Shown here piece after piece: positions 25,163 to 33,947 of a stretch of 64,000 nucleotides of DNA (position 1 is its first letter; the number at the start of each line of letters is the position of its first letter). Origin of the DNA: Streptomyces sp. R44. Lineage in GTDB: Bacteria; Actinomycetota; Actinomycetes; Streptomycetales; Streptomycetaceae. Position numbers and translations under genes: made by a program. The stretch covers positions 124,001 through 188,000 of the forward strand of contig NZ_CP163444.1 of the NCBI RefSeq assembly GCF_041053105.1, given 5' to 3'. Under the pieces are notes generated by a model. That model did not search any database, had not been told where the DNA came from, and saw only the letters and a list, made by a program, of their open reading frames with translations.

Positions 25163-26164
25163 TCACGGGGCGGCCGCGGCGGCGCGGGACGCGAGGTCAC
25201 CCAGGAGACTCACGGCGAGGTTGCGGGCCAGCGGCACCTTGAAGCCGTTGTCGCGGAGGGGCTCGGCGGCGGCGAGTTCGGCATCGGCGGCCCGCCGGAA
25301 GGTCTCGGCGGTGGCCGGCGCGCCCCGCAACACCTCCTCCGCCGCCCGCGCCCGCCAGGGCTTGTGGGCGAGACCGCCGAAAGCGAGGGCGGCGTGCCCC
25401 ACCCGGCCGTCCTCGACGGTCAGGACGAGGGCGACGGAGGCGAGCGCGAAGGCGTACGAGGCGCGGTCGCGTGCCTTGCGGTAGGCGCTGAGCGCGCCGG
25501 GCGGCGGCGCGGGGAGCGTGACGCCCGTGATGAGTTCGCCGGGGGCGATGACGGTGTCCAGGTCCGGGCGGTCGCCGGGCAGCCGGTGGAACGCGGCGAC
25601 GGGCACCGTCCGCTCGCCGTCCGCCCCGCGCAGCCGGACCTCTGCGTCGAGGGCGGCGAGGGCGACGGCCATGTCTGAGGGGTGCGTGGCGACACAGTGG
25701 GTGGAGTGACCGAGGACCGCGAGGTCCCGGTGGACGCCCTCCCGGGCGGGGCAGCCGGAACCGGGCAGACGCTTGTTGCACGGCGTGGACGTGTCCTGGA
25801 AGTAGGGGCAGCGGGTGCGCTGGAGGAGGTTGCCTCCGGTGGTGGCCGCGTTGCGGAGCTGGGGCGAGGCGCCGGCCAGCAGGGCCTGGGACAGCACGGG
25901 GTAGCGGGTGCGCACGTCGGGGTGGGCGGCGACGTCGCTGTTGCGCGCGGTCGCCCCGATCAGCAGGCCGCCGTCGGGGGTCTCCGCGACGCCGTCGAGG
26001 GGCAAGGCGCCGAGGTCGACGAGCAGCGGCGGGCCGGTGACGCCCAGTTTCATCAGGTCCACGAGGTTGGTGCCGCCTGCCAGGAAGCGGGCGCCGGGGT
26101 GGGCCGCGAGGTGCGCGATGGCCTCCTCGGTGCGTTCGGGGCGCACGTACGCGAAGGGCTTCAC
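25163..26164 (-). CDS. Xanthine-dehydrogenase-family FAD-binding subunit
   Basis: The 333-residue middle subunit begins MKPFAYVRPERTEEAIAHLA and carries the FAD-binding PCMH-type motif ARFLAGGTNLVDLMKLGV, then ASPQLRNAATTGGNLLQRTR. The C-terminal CO-dehydrogenase flavoprotein domain is present (about 215-325). It passes electrons from the iron-sulfur subunit to an acceptor. The GTG start at 26164 overlaps the stop of the 2Fe-2S gene by GTGA. A CPYFQDTSTPCNKRLPGSGC stretch (about residues 117-136) is a Cys-containing insertion seen in this branch. Confidence 0.9.
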   Translation of the reverse strand: MKPFAYVRPERTEEAIAHLAAHPGARFLAGGTNLVDLMKLGVTGPPLLVDLGALPLDGVAETPDGGLLIGATARNSDVAAHPDVRTRYPVLSQALLAGASPQLRNAATTGGNLLQRTRCPYFQDTSTPCNKRLPGSGCPAREGVHRDLAVLGHSTHCVATHPSDMAVALAALDAEVRLRGADGERTVPVAAFHRLPGDRPDLDTVIAPGELITGVTLPAPPPGALSAYRKARDRASYAFALASVALVLTVEDGRVGHAALAFGGLAHKPWRARAAEEVLRGAPATAETFRRAADAELAAAEPLRDNGFKVPLARNLAVSLLGDLASRAAAAAP

Positions 26165-26694
26165 CGTACGAGCTCCTCGATCGCGGCCACGATGTTCGGG
26201 TAGGCGCCGCAGCGGCAGATGTTCCCGCTCATGCGTTCCCGGATCTCGTCCGGTGTGAGGGCGACGGGCTCACCCGGCAGTCGTTCCGGCGGTGTCACAT
26301 GAGAGGGTTCGCCGCGCGCCGCCTCGTCCAGCAGGGCCACGGCCGAGCAGATCTGGCCCGGTGTGCAGTAGCCGCACTGCAGGGCGTCCCGGGCGACGAA
26401 CGCCTCCTGGGCCGGATGGAGGTGCTCACCGTCCGTGAGGCCCTCGACGGTGGTGACGGAACGGCCCGCGCACGCGACGGCGAACAGCAGACAGCTGTTC
26501 ACGCGCCGCCCGTCGAGGAGGACGGTGCAGGCACCGCACTGCCCGTGGTCGCAGCCCTTCTTGGTGCCGGTGAGGTCGAGGTGGTCGCGCAGCGCGTCAA
26601 GCAGGGTCGTGCGGTGGTCCAGGGTGAGCGAGTGGTCCGTTCCGTTGACGCGCAGCGCCACCGTGGACGCGCGCTCCGGCAGGGTCTGGTCCAC
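26161..26694 (-). CDS. Xanthine-dehydrogenase-family 2Fe-2S subunit
   Basis: The 177-residue small subunit has both iron-sulfur centres. The plant-type ferredoxin cluster uses C48, C53, C56 and C68 (GCDHGQCGACTVLLDG). The second, helical cluster uses C107, C110, C160 and C162 (QCGYCTPGQIC and NICRCGAY). It carries electrons from the molybdenum site to FAD. It is the first gene of the operon. The region between the clusters and the tail (about 125-150) is a little longer than usual. ATG at 26694 with GGAGGAGA upstream. Confidence 0.92.
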   Translation of the reverse strand: MDQTLPERASTVALRVNGTDHSLTLDHRTTLLDALRDHLDLTGTKKGCDHGQCGACTVLLDGRRVNSCLLFAVACAGRSVTTVEGLTDGEHLHPAQEAFVARDALQCGYCTPGQICSAVALLDEAARGEPSHVTPPERLPGEPVALTPDEIRERMSGNICRCGAYPNIVAAIEELVR

Positions 26695-27214
26695 CGGTTC
26701 TCCTCCTCACCTCGGGGTCTTCGCCGGCGCGGGCCCGAACGTCCGCCGCGTGGCGGTACGTGGGCGGGCCCGACCGACCGGGTCGCCGCTCGACACGCCC
26801 GCCGACCTGTCCGCACGCGGGCGCGGACTCGTGTCCGTCGGCGTGTCCATCCGTACGCGCCTGCGTCGACGCTATGCGACGACCGCCTCCCCCGCCTCCC
26901 GCGAGCCAGGCGTCCGGCCCGTGGGTGACCTCAGTCGAAGGTGTGCCGTCGACCGGTGGTCGTCCGGGTTCGAAGCCACTGATCGGTCGGTGCGTGGTTG
27001 TCTCGCCTCGGGGCCGACGGGTACCCGCACAGCAGGCCGCCGGAGCACCGACGCTCCCTTGGGCGGGTCGGCGGCGGAAGCACCGTTCCCCTCATCAAGG
27101 TGAACGGCTCCCAGAGGCGCGCCGGAGTCACAGCCCCCGTCGCAGCGCTTGCGAGAGTCGGGTTCTCTGTGCCTTCCACACCACCGCCGTGCCGCCACGT
27201 CAAGGGAAGTCATC
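26695..27214. other. Intergenic region without a recognisable gene
   Basis: These 520 bases lie between the divergent molybdoenzyme operon and the decayed formaldehyde dehydrogenase. Frames are open but give Arg/Pro-rich composition typical of antisense or non-coding high-GC DNA. Promoters for both sides must be here; I see no convincing operator. Confidence 0.5.
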
Positions 27215-28053
27215 ATGAGGCAGCGGTATACGAAGGACCGCGAACGGTCACAGTGAAGGACGTACCGGACGCGAAGATCGAGCACCCCTGCGACATCATC
27301 GTCAAGATCACCGCCACCAACATCTGCGGTTCGGACCTGCACATGTACGAGGGCCGCACCTCGTTCGAGTCCGGCCGCAGCCTGGGACACGAGAACATGG
27401 GCCGGAGGTCGGCCCCGCCGTCCGCAAGGTCCAGGTCGTGGAGGCGAGTACGTGGTCCTGCCCTTCAACATCGCCTGCGGCTTCTGCAAGCAGTGCGAGC
27501 AAGGTCTGACCAACTACTGCCTGACCATGCAGCCGGAACCCGCCCTCGCGGGAGCCGCCTACGGATTGTGATGCTCGCCGACATCTTCCCCCAGGCCACC
27601 CTCGGTCCGGGCGCCGACAACGCCTGCGAATGCGTCGGCTACCAGGCCCACGACCCCCAGGGACACGAGGACGCCGGCCTCACGCTCAACGGCCTGATCG
27701 ACTCGGTCGGGTTCACGGGCGACATCGGCGTGGTGGGAGTGTTCCTGCCCCAGGACCCCGGCGGCGCGCAGGCCCAGGGCGAGCTGGAGGCGCAGGGCAA
27801 GGTCCCGATCGACTTCGGCATGATGTGGTTGAAGGGCCAGCGCATGGGCACGGGGCAGGCGCCGGTGAAGAAGTACAACCGGGCGCTGCGGGATCTGATC
27901 ACAGGCGGGAAGGCGAAGCCGAGCTTCGTCGTCTCCCACGAGCTCGGCCGGGACGAGGCCCCCCTCGCCTACGAGCACTTCGACGCCCGTGACGAGGGCT
28001 GGACCAAGGTGGTCCTGCATCCGAACGGACACGGGAACGGCCACAAGCGGGAG
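27215..28053 (+). pseudogene. Decayed glutathione-independent formaldehyde dehydrogenase
   Basis: Recognisable blocks in order are AVYEGPRTVTVKDVPDAKIE, TNICGSDLHMYEGRTSFESG, VVLPFNIACGFCKQCEQGLT (zinc region), VMLADIFP, GPGADNACECVGYQAHDPQG and PIDFGMMWLKGQRMGTGQAP. These belong to the zinc MDR family of FdhA-type dehydrogenases. A base is missing directly after the ATG (ATGAGGCA instead of ATGAAGGCA), a second frameshift follows GHENMG near 27402, about 40 residues are lost before VMLADIFP, and roughly 85 residues including the whole NAD-binding Rossmann motif are lost after it. The original stop is also lost into the neighbouring IS remnant. It cannot encode an active enzyme. Confidence 0.85.
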
Positions 28054-28589
28054 GAGACCCGAGGTCGCCATCCCCCCTGCTTCCCCTCGTATGCCTCGCG
28101 GTCGAAGGCCCGCGGGCGGCCACCGGATCGGCCTCTTCGCCTGCGGTCGGCGGCCTGGTCGGCGGGCTGCGGAATCGCTGCCCGGATCCCTCGTCGGCGC
28201 AATGCGCTCGGGTCGCACGCGACGAGAAGCCTTGTCGGCCAGGAATGACGAGTGCGGCTGCGGTGACGGTGCCGAGGTGGACGTAGCCGCGTAGCGGCGG
28301 GTTCGGCGGTTGCCGTAGCCCTTGTCGGCGCTGACGCTGTCCGGCTTCGTACGAGGCCTACCGGTGGCCAGCCGGCCTTGGCACGCGGGTCTAGTCCATG
28401 ACCGGCTCGAACTGGGTGCAGTCGGCGCACTGCCCGGGCGTGATGACCAGCGAGAGCACCCGGCAGCGGCCGTCCGCACTCCGGTGGATCGTGGCGGTCC
28501 CGCCACCTGCCGCAACGCCCGTTGCTCACCGGTGGAAGCGGATCCAGCCGCTCCCACTGAGCATCCGTCAAGTCACTCCTGTCCCCCAT
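28054..28589 (-). mobile_element. IS5-family transposase remnant
   Basis: Minus-strand reading starts MGDRSDLTDAQWERLDPLP, changes frame more than once, and ends RRRGIRAAIPQPADQAADRR followed by GGRPRAFDREAYEG. These are the first and last thirds of an IS5-type transposase. The left edge abuts the broken 3' end of the formaldehyde dehydrogenase pseudogene, so this insertion may have removed that gene's stop. Confidence 0.7.
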
Positions 28590-28720
28590 GGTCCTATCAA
28601 CGACTGGACTGATCGTCGGGCCACCTTCCAACCCCCGGCGATGCTCGGTGCCGACCGCTGCATACGGTGGAGGCGTGGGCGGTGGCGGCGGCCCCCGGCC
28701 GATCGAGAGGACGCGAACAC

Positions 28721-29386
28721 GTGGATGTGTATGAGGCCGTGGACAGTCGCCGGGCCGTGCGGGCGTTCAGCGATGAGCCGGTGCCCAAGGAGGTACTCGA
28801 ACGAGTACTGACCGCAGCGACGCGGGCTCCATCCAGTGGGAACCTCCAGCCGTGGCATGTGTATGTCGTCACCGGCGAACCCTTGAGCGAACTGAAGAGG
28901 CGCGCGACGGCGAGGGCCCTGGCGGGAGACCCGGGTGATGAGCGGGAGTATCCGATGTACCCGGACGAACTGACCTCGCCGTATCTGGATCGCTTCTCCG
29001 CTGCGGCGAGTCAGCGGTACGAAGCGCTGGGGATTGAGCGCGACGACCCCGCCCGGCCCCAGAAGATCGCAACCTTGAACTCGGAGGCGTTCGGGGCGCC
29101 GGTCGTCTTGTTCTGCTACCTCAACCGGACGATGGGGCCCGGGCAGTGGGGTGACGCGGGGATGTACCTGCAGACGGTCATGCTGCTGCTGAGGGCGGAA
29201 GGGTTGCACAGCTGCCCCCAGGTGATGTGGACCACGTACCGCAAGACCGTCAGCCGAACAGTCGGAGCCGATGACGAGCTCGTGCTGTTCTGCGGCATCT
29301 CAGTGGGATTTGAGAAGGAAGGCGCGCCAAGGCGGCGTACCGGGCGCGCGGACATGACGGAAACGGTGAGCTTCATCGGGGTGTGA
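28721..29386 (+). CDS. Nitroreductase family protein
   Basis: The 221-residue protein begins VDVYEAVDSRRAVRAFSDEP and has the FMN-binding nitroreductase motifs RAPSSGNLQPWHVYVVTG and MYLQTVMLLLRAEGLHSCPQ, ending with LFCGISVGFEKEGAP. The family reduces nitroaromatics, quinones or flavins with NAD(P)H as a cytoplasmic homodimer. The GTG at 28721 is chosen because GAGAGGA sits before it and the conserved start of the family aligns there. The longer in-frame upstream ATG has no support. It is a single-gene unit. Confidence 0.88.
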   Translation: MDVYEAVDSRRAVRAFSDEPVPKEVLERVLTAATRAPSSGNLQPWHVYVVTGEPLSELKRRATARALAGDPGDEREYPMYPDELTSPYLDRFSAAASQRYEALGIERDDPARPQKIATLNSEAFGAPVVLFCYLNRTMGPGQWGDAGMYLQTVMLLLRAEGLHSCPQVMWTTYRKTVSRTVGADDELVLFCGISVGFEKEGAPRRRTGRADMTETVSFIGV

Positions 29387-29698
29387 CCGCTGCCGGCCGA
29401 GATCGACAGGACAGCCCCAGGGGCGTCTTTCCGACCATTGGATCGTGGGGCCCCTGGCAGACCGTCCACGGACGGTTCGCCCGCTGCGCCGCCGACGGCA
29501 CCTGCCACGACGGGTTCCCTCTCCGTCGGCGGGCCCGGCGTTCGGCTCCTGGCCACGGACGGACTGCACAGCCGGACGCCGGGCCCAACCCGCCTCCGCC
29601 CGGGGGGGATTCCCTGGTTCCGGGGTGGGGCTGGCCGCACCCCCGGCCGGGGGACCGTCGGATGTCCCGGTGGTCAACGGCTCCGTAGCGTCGTCGCC
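29387..29698. other. Promoter-bearing intergenic region
   Basis: This 312-base stretch holds no credible gene. A GC-rich inverted pair (CCCCAGGGGC near 29414 and GGGGCCCCTGG near 29447) may terminate the nitroreductase transcript. The lipase promoter must lie in its right half. Confidence 0.4.
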
Positions 29699-30961
29699 AT
29701 GACCCACACCACGACCCACACCCGCTTCCGGCCGACGGTGCAGCGCAGACGCGTACGCCGGTCCCTGGCCGCCGCAACCGCCGTCGTCCTCACCGCCCTT
29801 GCCGCCACCCCGGCGGTCGCCGCGTCCGAACCCCGCCCGGCCCAGCAGAGCACCGTGCGTGGGGCCCTTCTCGGTGTCACTCCCGTCGCCGACCTGAGCC
29901 GGGCCGAGGTCGCCGCGTTCCTCAGGGGCGCCGGCATCGACGCGGCGACCGTGCGCCACGGTGTGCGCGGCTACCGCCTCACGTACCGGACCCTGACGCC
30001 TCGGGGCGAACCGACCACAGCCACCGGCCTGTTGGTGCTCCCCAAGGGTGGCGAGCGCCGGCTCGACCTGGTGGCCGACACGCACGGCACGATGGTCCAC
30101 CGCGACTACGCGCCGTCCGTCGCCGAGGACTTCGGGCTGTACGCGCCCTATCTGCACGCCGCCGCGGGCCGCGCCGTCGCCGCACCCGATTACCTCGGGC
30201 TCGGCAAGGGACCCGGCCTCCACCCGTACATGGACACCGCCTCCTCCGTCGCCGCCTCGCTCGACATGCTGCGGGCCTCCCGGACCGCCGCGCGTGTGCT
30301 GGGCCGGCCGCTCACCGGAGACGTGTACGGCACCGGGTTCTCACAGGGCGGCCAGGTCGCCATGGCGCTGGGCCGCGAGCTGGCGCGGGGCGCGGACCGG
30401 CACTTCCGTCTGCGGGCGCTCGCGCCGGTCGCCGGACCGTACGACTTGCAGGGCGCCGAGATCCCCGCCCTGCTCGACGGCCGCGTCAACGACATCAGCG
30501 GTGTCTTCTACATGTCGTACTTCCTCACCGCGCAGAACCGGCTGCACCCCGTCTACGACAACCCGGCCGAGGCCTTCCGGCAGCCGTACGCGGGGTACGT
30601 GGAGGAACTCTTCGACACCCGGCACACCGAGGAGGACATCGTCACGAAGCTGCCCGGCTCGGTGAAGGAGCTGCTGACCGACGGCTTCTACGAGCGGCTG
30701 CGGCACCCGGACGGCGGCCTGCTGGCCGCGCTCAAGGCGCAGGACGGGACCTGCGACTGGAAGCCCGACGTGCCCGTACGGCTGCACAGCGCAGCCGGCG
30801 ACACGGACGTGGCGATCGCCAACTCCATCAGCTGCGCCGCTGATCTGGCCCGCAACGGGGTGTCGGCCCCCGTGATCGACCACGGAAAGGCCGACCACAA
30901 CGGGTCTTTCAAGCTGGCGGGGCCCCAGATCGTGCGCTGGTTCGACACGCTGGCGCGCTAG
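29699..30961 (+). CDS. Secreted alpha/beta hydrolase (lipase-like)
   Basis: The 420-residue protein has a basic N-terminus (RRRVRRSLAAATAVVLTALA) and a signal peptide ending about TPAVAA (residue 43). The mature part is an alpha/beta hydrolase with an oxyanion-type ADTHGTMVH region, the YLGLGKG loop and nucleophile elbow GTGFSQGG (Ser near residue 206). An IDHGKADHNGSF block near the C-terminus supplies the likely His. Such proteins hydrolyse esters or lipids outside the cell. Its TAG stop falls inside the 6-base target duplication of an IS481 element, so the insertion leaves the protein unchanged. The 3' end convergently overlaps the transposase stop. Confidence 0.82.
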   Translation: MTHTTTHTRFRPTVQRRRVRRSLAAATAVVLTALAATPAVAASEPRPAQQSTVRGALLGVTPVADLSRAEVAAFLRGAGIDAATVRHGVRGYRLTYRTLTPRGEPTTATGLLVLPKGGERRLDLVADTHGTMVHRDYAPSVAEDFGLYAPYLHAAAGRAVAAPDYLGLGKGPGLHPYMDTASSVAASLDMLRASRTAARVLGRPLTGDVYGTGFSQGGQVAMALGRELARGADRHFRLRALAPVAGPYDLQGAEIPALLDGRVNDISGVFYMSYFLTAQNRLHPVYDNPAEAFRQPYAGYVEELFDTRHTEEDIVTKLPGSVKELLTDGFYERLRHPDGGLLAALKAQDGTCDWKPDVPVRLHSAAGDTDVAIANSISCAADLARNGVSAPVIDHGKADHNGSFKLAGPQIVRWFDTLAR

Positions 30962-30962
30962 G
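30957..30962. repeat. IS481 target-site duplication, left copy
   Basis: GCTAGG here is identical to 32031-32036. It contains CTAG, matching the NCTAGN target known for IS481. Confidence 0.85.
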
Positions 30963-31911
30963 TGTATTGCCCTGTGAGGTTGGGGATGCGGCTGGCGGGT
31001 GGTTTGCCTGCGAGCGCGGTGTGTCCGCGGTGGTGATTGTAGGTGTGCAGCCGGCTGGGGAATGCGTCGCGTCGTTGCTGCTCTGAGTGGTAGGGGCGGG
31101 CGTAGGCCCACTCGTCGAGGAGGGTGCGGTTGAGGCGTTCGACCTTGCCGTTGGTCTGGGGTCGGTAGGGCCGGGTTCGCTTGTGGGTGATCCCGGCTGC
31201 CGTCAGGCTGTCGCGCCAGTCGCGGGAGCGGTAGCAGGAGCCGTTGTCGGTCAGGACGCGTTCGACGGTGATCCCGACGCTGGTGAAATAGGCGTGGGCC
31301 CGCTGCCAGAAGGCGGTGGCGGTCTCCTTCTTCTCGTCGGTGTGGATCTCGCTGTAGGCGAGGCGGGAGTGGTCGTCGACGGCGGTGTGGATGTAGCTGT
31401 AGCCGGCGTTCTTGCGGGTCTTGCGGCCGGCCTGGCGGCCCAGCACCCTGTGGCCGCCGCCGTCGGGGATGTTGCCGAGCTTCTTGATGTCCACGTGCAC
31501 CAGTTCGCCGGGCTTCTCGCGTTCGTAGCGGCGTATGTTCCGGCCGGTTGCACGGTCCAGATGGGTCAGACGGGCCAGCCCGAACCGGGTCAGGACCCGG
31601 TGCACGGTTGAGGGCACCAGTCGCAGGTGGTGGGCGATGCGGGCCGGGCCCCAGCGCCGCAGGACACGGACCTTGATGATTCGCCGCTCGGTGCGGGTCG
31701 GGGTCCGCCCGGGACTGTGACGAGGGCGTGAGGATCGGTCGGTCATGCCCGCTTCGCCGTCGTGGCGGTAGCGGGCAGCCCACCGCTGGGCTGTGGTCGG
31801 TGAGACCTGGAAGCGTTCGGCGGCACGCCGCAGCGGCCAGCCGTCCTCAACCACACAGCGGGCCAGACGCAGGCGCCCGGTCTCGGTCAGGGGTGCATTA
31901 CGGTGGGGCAC
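30958..31911 (-). CDS. IS481-family transposase
   Basis: The 317-residue transposase starts VPHRNAPLTETGRLRLARCV with an N-terminal helix-turn-helix region (AAERFQVSPTTAQRWAARYR). The integrase-type catalytic core has the DDE triad in HVDIKKLG, VLTDNGSCYRS and GKVERLNRTL. The GTG at 31911 has an AAAGG site 5 bases upstream; a GTG at 31950 is an alternative with no site. The last codons cross the IS end: the final CC and the TAG stop come from the flanking GCTAGG duplication, so the element borrows its stop codon from the target. Confidence 0.92.
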   Translation of the reverse strand: MPHRNAPLTETGRLRLARCVVEDGWPLRRAAERFQVSPTTAQRWAARYRHDGEAGMTDRSSRPRHSPGRTPTRTERRIIKVRVLRRWGPARIAHHLRLVPSTVHRVLTRFGLARLTHLDRATGRNIRRYEREKPGELVHVDIKKLGNIPDGGGHRVLGRQAGRKTRKNAGYSYIHTAVDDHSRLAYSEIHTDEKKETATAFWQRAHAYFTSVGITVERVLTDNGSCYRSRDWRDSLTAAGITHKRTRPYRPQTNGKVERLNRTLLDEWAYARPYHSEQQRRDAFPSRLHTYNHHRGHTALAGKPPASRIPNLTGQYT

Positions 31912-32030
31912 GAGGGCCTTTCGGTCAGGTGTAGACGTCGCAATCCACACCGAACCGGAAGGCCCTCACCTGTTCAAGATCCCTCAACCGAGACCTGGCT
32001 CACCCGTCCACAACCTCCCAAGACAGAACA
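30963..32030. mobile_element. Intact IS481-family insertion sequence (1068 bp)
   Basis: The element runs between imperfect terminal inverted repeats. The left end starts TGTATTGCCCTGTGAGG and the right end, read inward, starts TGTTCTGTCTTGGGAGG; they agree at about two thirds of the first 28 positions. A 6-base direct repeat flanks it. A single transposase gene fills it. No frameshift or internal deletion is visible, so it may still be active. Confidence 0.88.
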
Positions 32031-32036
32031 GCTAGG
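32031..32036. repeat. IS481 target-site duplication, right copy
   Basis: GCTAGG, the second copy of the 6-base duplication, immediately follows the terminal repeat ending in AGAACA. Confidence 0.85.
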
Positions 32037-32099
32037 CAGCGCGCAGATGGCGCGGATCAAAGGTGCGGGCGTACTCCGCGACGACATCCCCCCGTCGAC

Positions 32100-33704
32100 T
32101 CAGAGGGCCTGTGGGAAGTCGAACAGCCTGTCCGGGTCATAACGCCTCTTGAGCTCAGCCAGCCGGTGAGCGGCCGAGCCGTAGTACGCGGAGCGCCAGT
32201 TGCTGAGACTCGCGTCTGTGTAGTTCTGGTACGCCGCGCCCGAGGCGTACCGGCGCATCGCGGTGTGCGTGCCGTCCAGCCAGGCCGTCGCCGCCCCGGC
32301 GGCATGGCCGGCGGGCCAGGATGCGGTGTACTGCGCCAGGAAACGTGAGTTGCGGTGTACGAAGGCCGTCGCCTGCGGAGAGACGCGGTTGACGGCCCCG
32401 CCCAGGGCGGTGAGCGCGACGGATACGGCACCGCCGCCGCTGCTGCGCCCGTAGCGTTCGACCTGGTCGAGCAGCGATCGGATGCCGGCGGTGGTCAGCG
32501 AGCGGTCGAAGAAGTCCGAGCGTGCCGCGTACGTCTCCCGCTGGAGCACACCGGTGGGCTGCCGACCCGGGGTTCCGCCGGGCAGATGGCACTGGGCGGT
32601 GGACTTCGTCGCGCAGCCCGCGTACATCCGCATCGTGTCGAGGTAGCCGCGGCGGCGCATGGTGATGTGGGAGGCGGCGCCGGGGCCGCCGGGTCGGTCG
32701 GCCAGCCGGTCGACGGCGTTCTGCAACGCGCCGTAGGTGCCGAGTGAGAAGCAGCTGATGGAGACGGTGGGAGTCCGGCCGGCGACGGCGGACAGGTGCA
32801 GCGCCGACCAGATCTCGTCGGGCTGGGCCGGGCCCCACTCCTGCCAGGAGCGGAGTGCGGCGGCGGCCTTGGACCAGGGCCAGGTCATGTGCGCGGTGAC
32901 GCCGTCGGCGGCTTTGTGGGTGCGGAACCGGAGTTCGGTGACGACGCCGAAGTTTCCGTTTCCCGCGCCGCGCAGCGCCCAGAACAGGTCGGTCTCCCGG
33001 TCCTTGGACACGTCGAGGGTCCTGCCGTCGGCGGTGACGATGCGGGCGCCGGTGAGGTTGTCGGAGGTGAGCCCGTAGGCGCGCGAGACCACACCGTGGC
33101 CGCCCCCGAGTGTCAGGCCGGAGATGCCGACCGTGGGACACGAGCCGCCGGGGACGGTGACGCCGTGTGCGCCGAGCTGACTGTAGACGTCGATGAGCTT
33201 GGCGCCGGCCCCGATGACGGCACTGCCGGAGCCCGTACGAATGGACTTCAGCGCCGAGACGTCGATGACCAGGCGTCCGTTGCCGCTGGACCAACCGGCG
33301 TACGAGTGGCCGCCGTTGCGGATGGCGACGGGGGTGCCGTGGCGTCGTGCGAAGGCCAGGCATTCGGCGATGTCCGCGGTGTTGGCCACGTAGGCGACGG
33401 CGGCGGGGCGCAGATTGTCGAAGCGGGTGTTGTACAGCTGGCGGGCGGTGGCGTAGTCGGCATCGCCCGGACGTATCAGACCGCCCTGGAGGCCCCTGCC
33501 GAGCGCGGACCAGTCGGCGGCGCGGGGCGCGGCCGACTGGGTGCCGATTGGGGCGGATGCGGAGCCAAGGGGGCGCTGCCCGCTGGTAGCAGCGGCCGAG
33601 CCGCCGTTGGGCGCGGCTCCCACTTGCCCGTTTCCCCACCCCATCGTCCAGGCGGCGGTCGCCGCGACGCCGGTGCCCGCTGCGAGCAGTGTGCGCCGTT
33701 TCAT
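32100..33704 (-). CDS. Exported FAD-dependent oxidase, BBE family
   Basis: The 534-residue protein starts MKRRTLLAAGTGVAATAAW, a Lys-Arg-Arg signal resembling Tat or lipid-free export signals. The FAD-binding domain has NGGHSYAGWSSGNG with H133 and PGGSCPTVGISGLTLGGGHG with C189. These are the two residues that attach FAD covalently in berberine-bridge-type oxidases. A BBE domain ends it (LSNWRSAYYG, LAELKRRYDPDRLFDF). The family oxidises sugars, aclacinomycin-like glycosides or alkaloids, producing hydrogen peroxide. GGAGGCC precedes the ATG. An inverted repeat CTCTGC-N10-GCAGAG (33724-33745) lies just upstream and may be regulatory. Confidence 0.88.
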   Translation of the reverse strand: MKRRTLLAAGTGVAATAAWTMGWGNGQVGAAPNGGSAAATSGQRPLGSASAPIGTQSAAPRAADWSALGRGLQGGLIRPGDADYATARQLYNTRFDNLRPAAVAYVANTADIAECLAFARRHGTPVAIRNGGHSYAGWSSGNGRLVIDVSALKSIRTGSGSAVIGAGAKLIDVYSQLGAHGVTVPGGSCPTVGISGLTLGGGHGVVSRAYGLTSDNLTGARIVTADGRTLDVSKDRETDLFWALRGAGNGNFGVVTELRFRTHKAADGVTAHMTWPWSKAAAALRSWQEWGPAQPDEIWSALHLSAVAGRTPTVSISCFSLGTYGALQNAVDRLADRPGGPGAASHITMRRRGYLDTMRMYAGCATKSTAQCHLPGGTPGRQPTGVLQRETYAARSDFFDRSLTTAGIRSLLDQVERYGRSSGGGAVSVALTALGGAVNRVSPQATAFVHRNSRFLAQYTASWPAGHAAGAATAWLDGTHTAMRRYASGAAYQNYTDASLSNWRSAYYGSAAHRLAELKRRYDPDRLFDFPQAL

Positions 33705-33947
33705 GGCGGCCTCCGTTCACGATGCTCTGCTGTCTCTTATGCAGAGTGCGAATGGGTGGTGTTGGTTCCGCGTGGTGGACATGTGCGCTGCGGGCGTCCA
33801 CCGGCGGCCTGACCGTGATGTTGCCCTCGGCCTCGGATGTGCCTGCGAGAAGGACGGCCTCATGGCTCAGATGCACCGACAGAAGCCTCTGATCTCGCCT
33901 GATCTGGTCTGCCGTGATGTGTATGGCGTTCTCTAGAGTTCACGACC

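Noticed and set aside
22970..25678. Long plus-strand open frame of about 900 codons, rich in Gly, Val, Arg and Asp
   Set aside because: It is antisense to the molybdopterin and FAD subunits of the xanthine-dehydrogenase operon; its openness comes from GC bias and it gives no recognisable protein.
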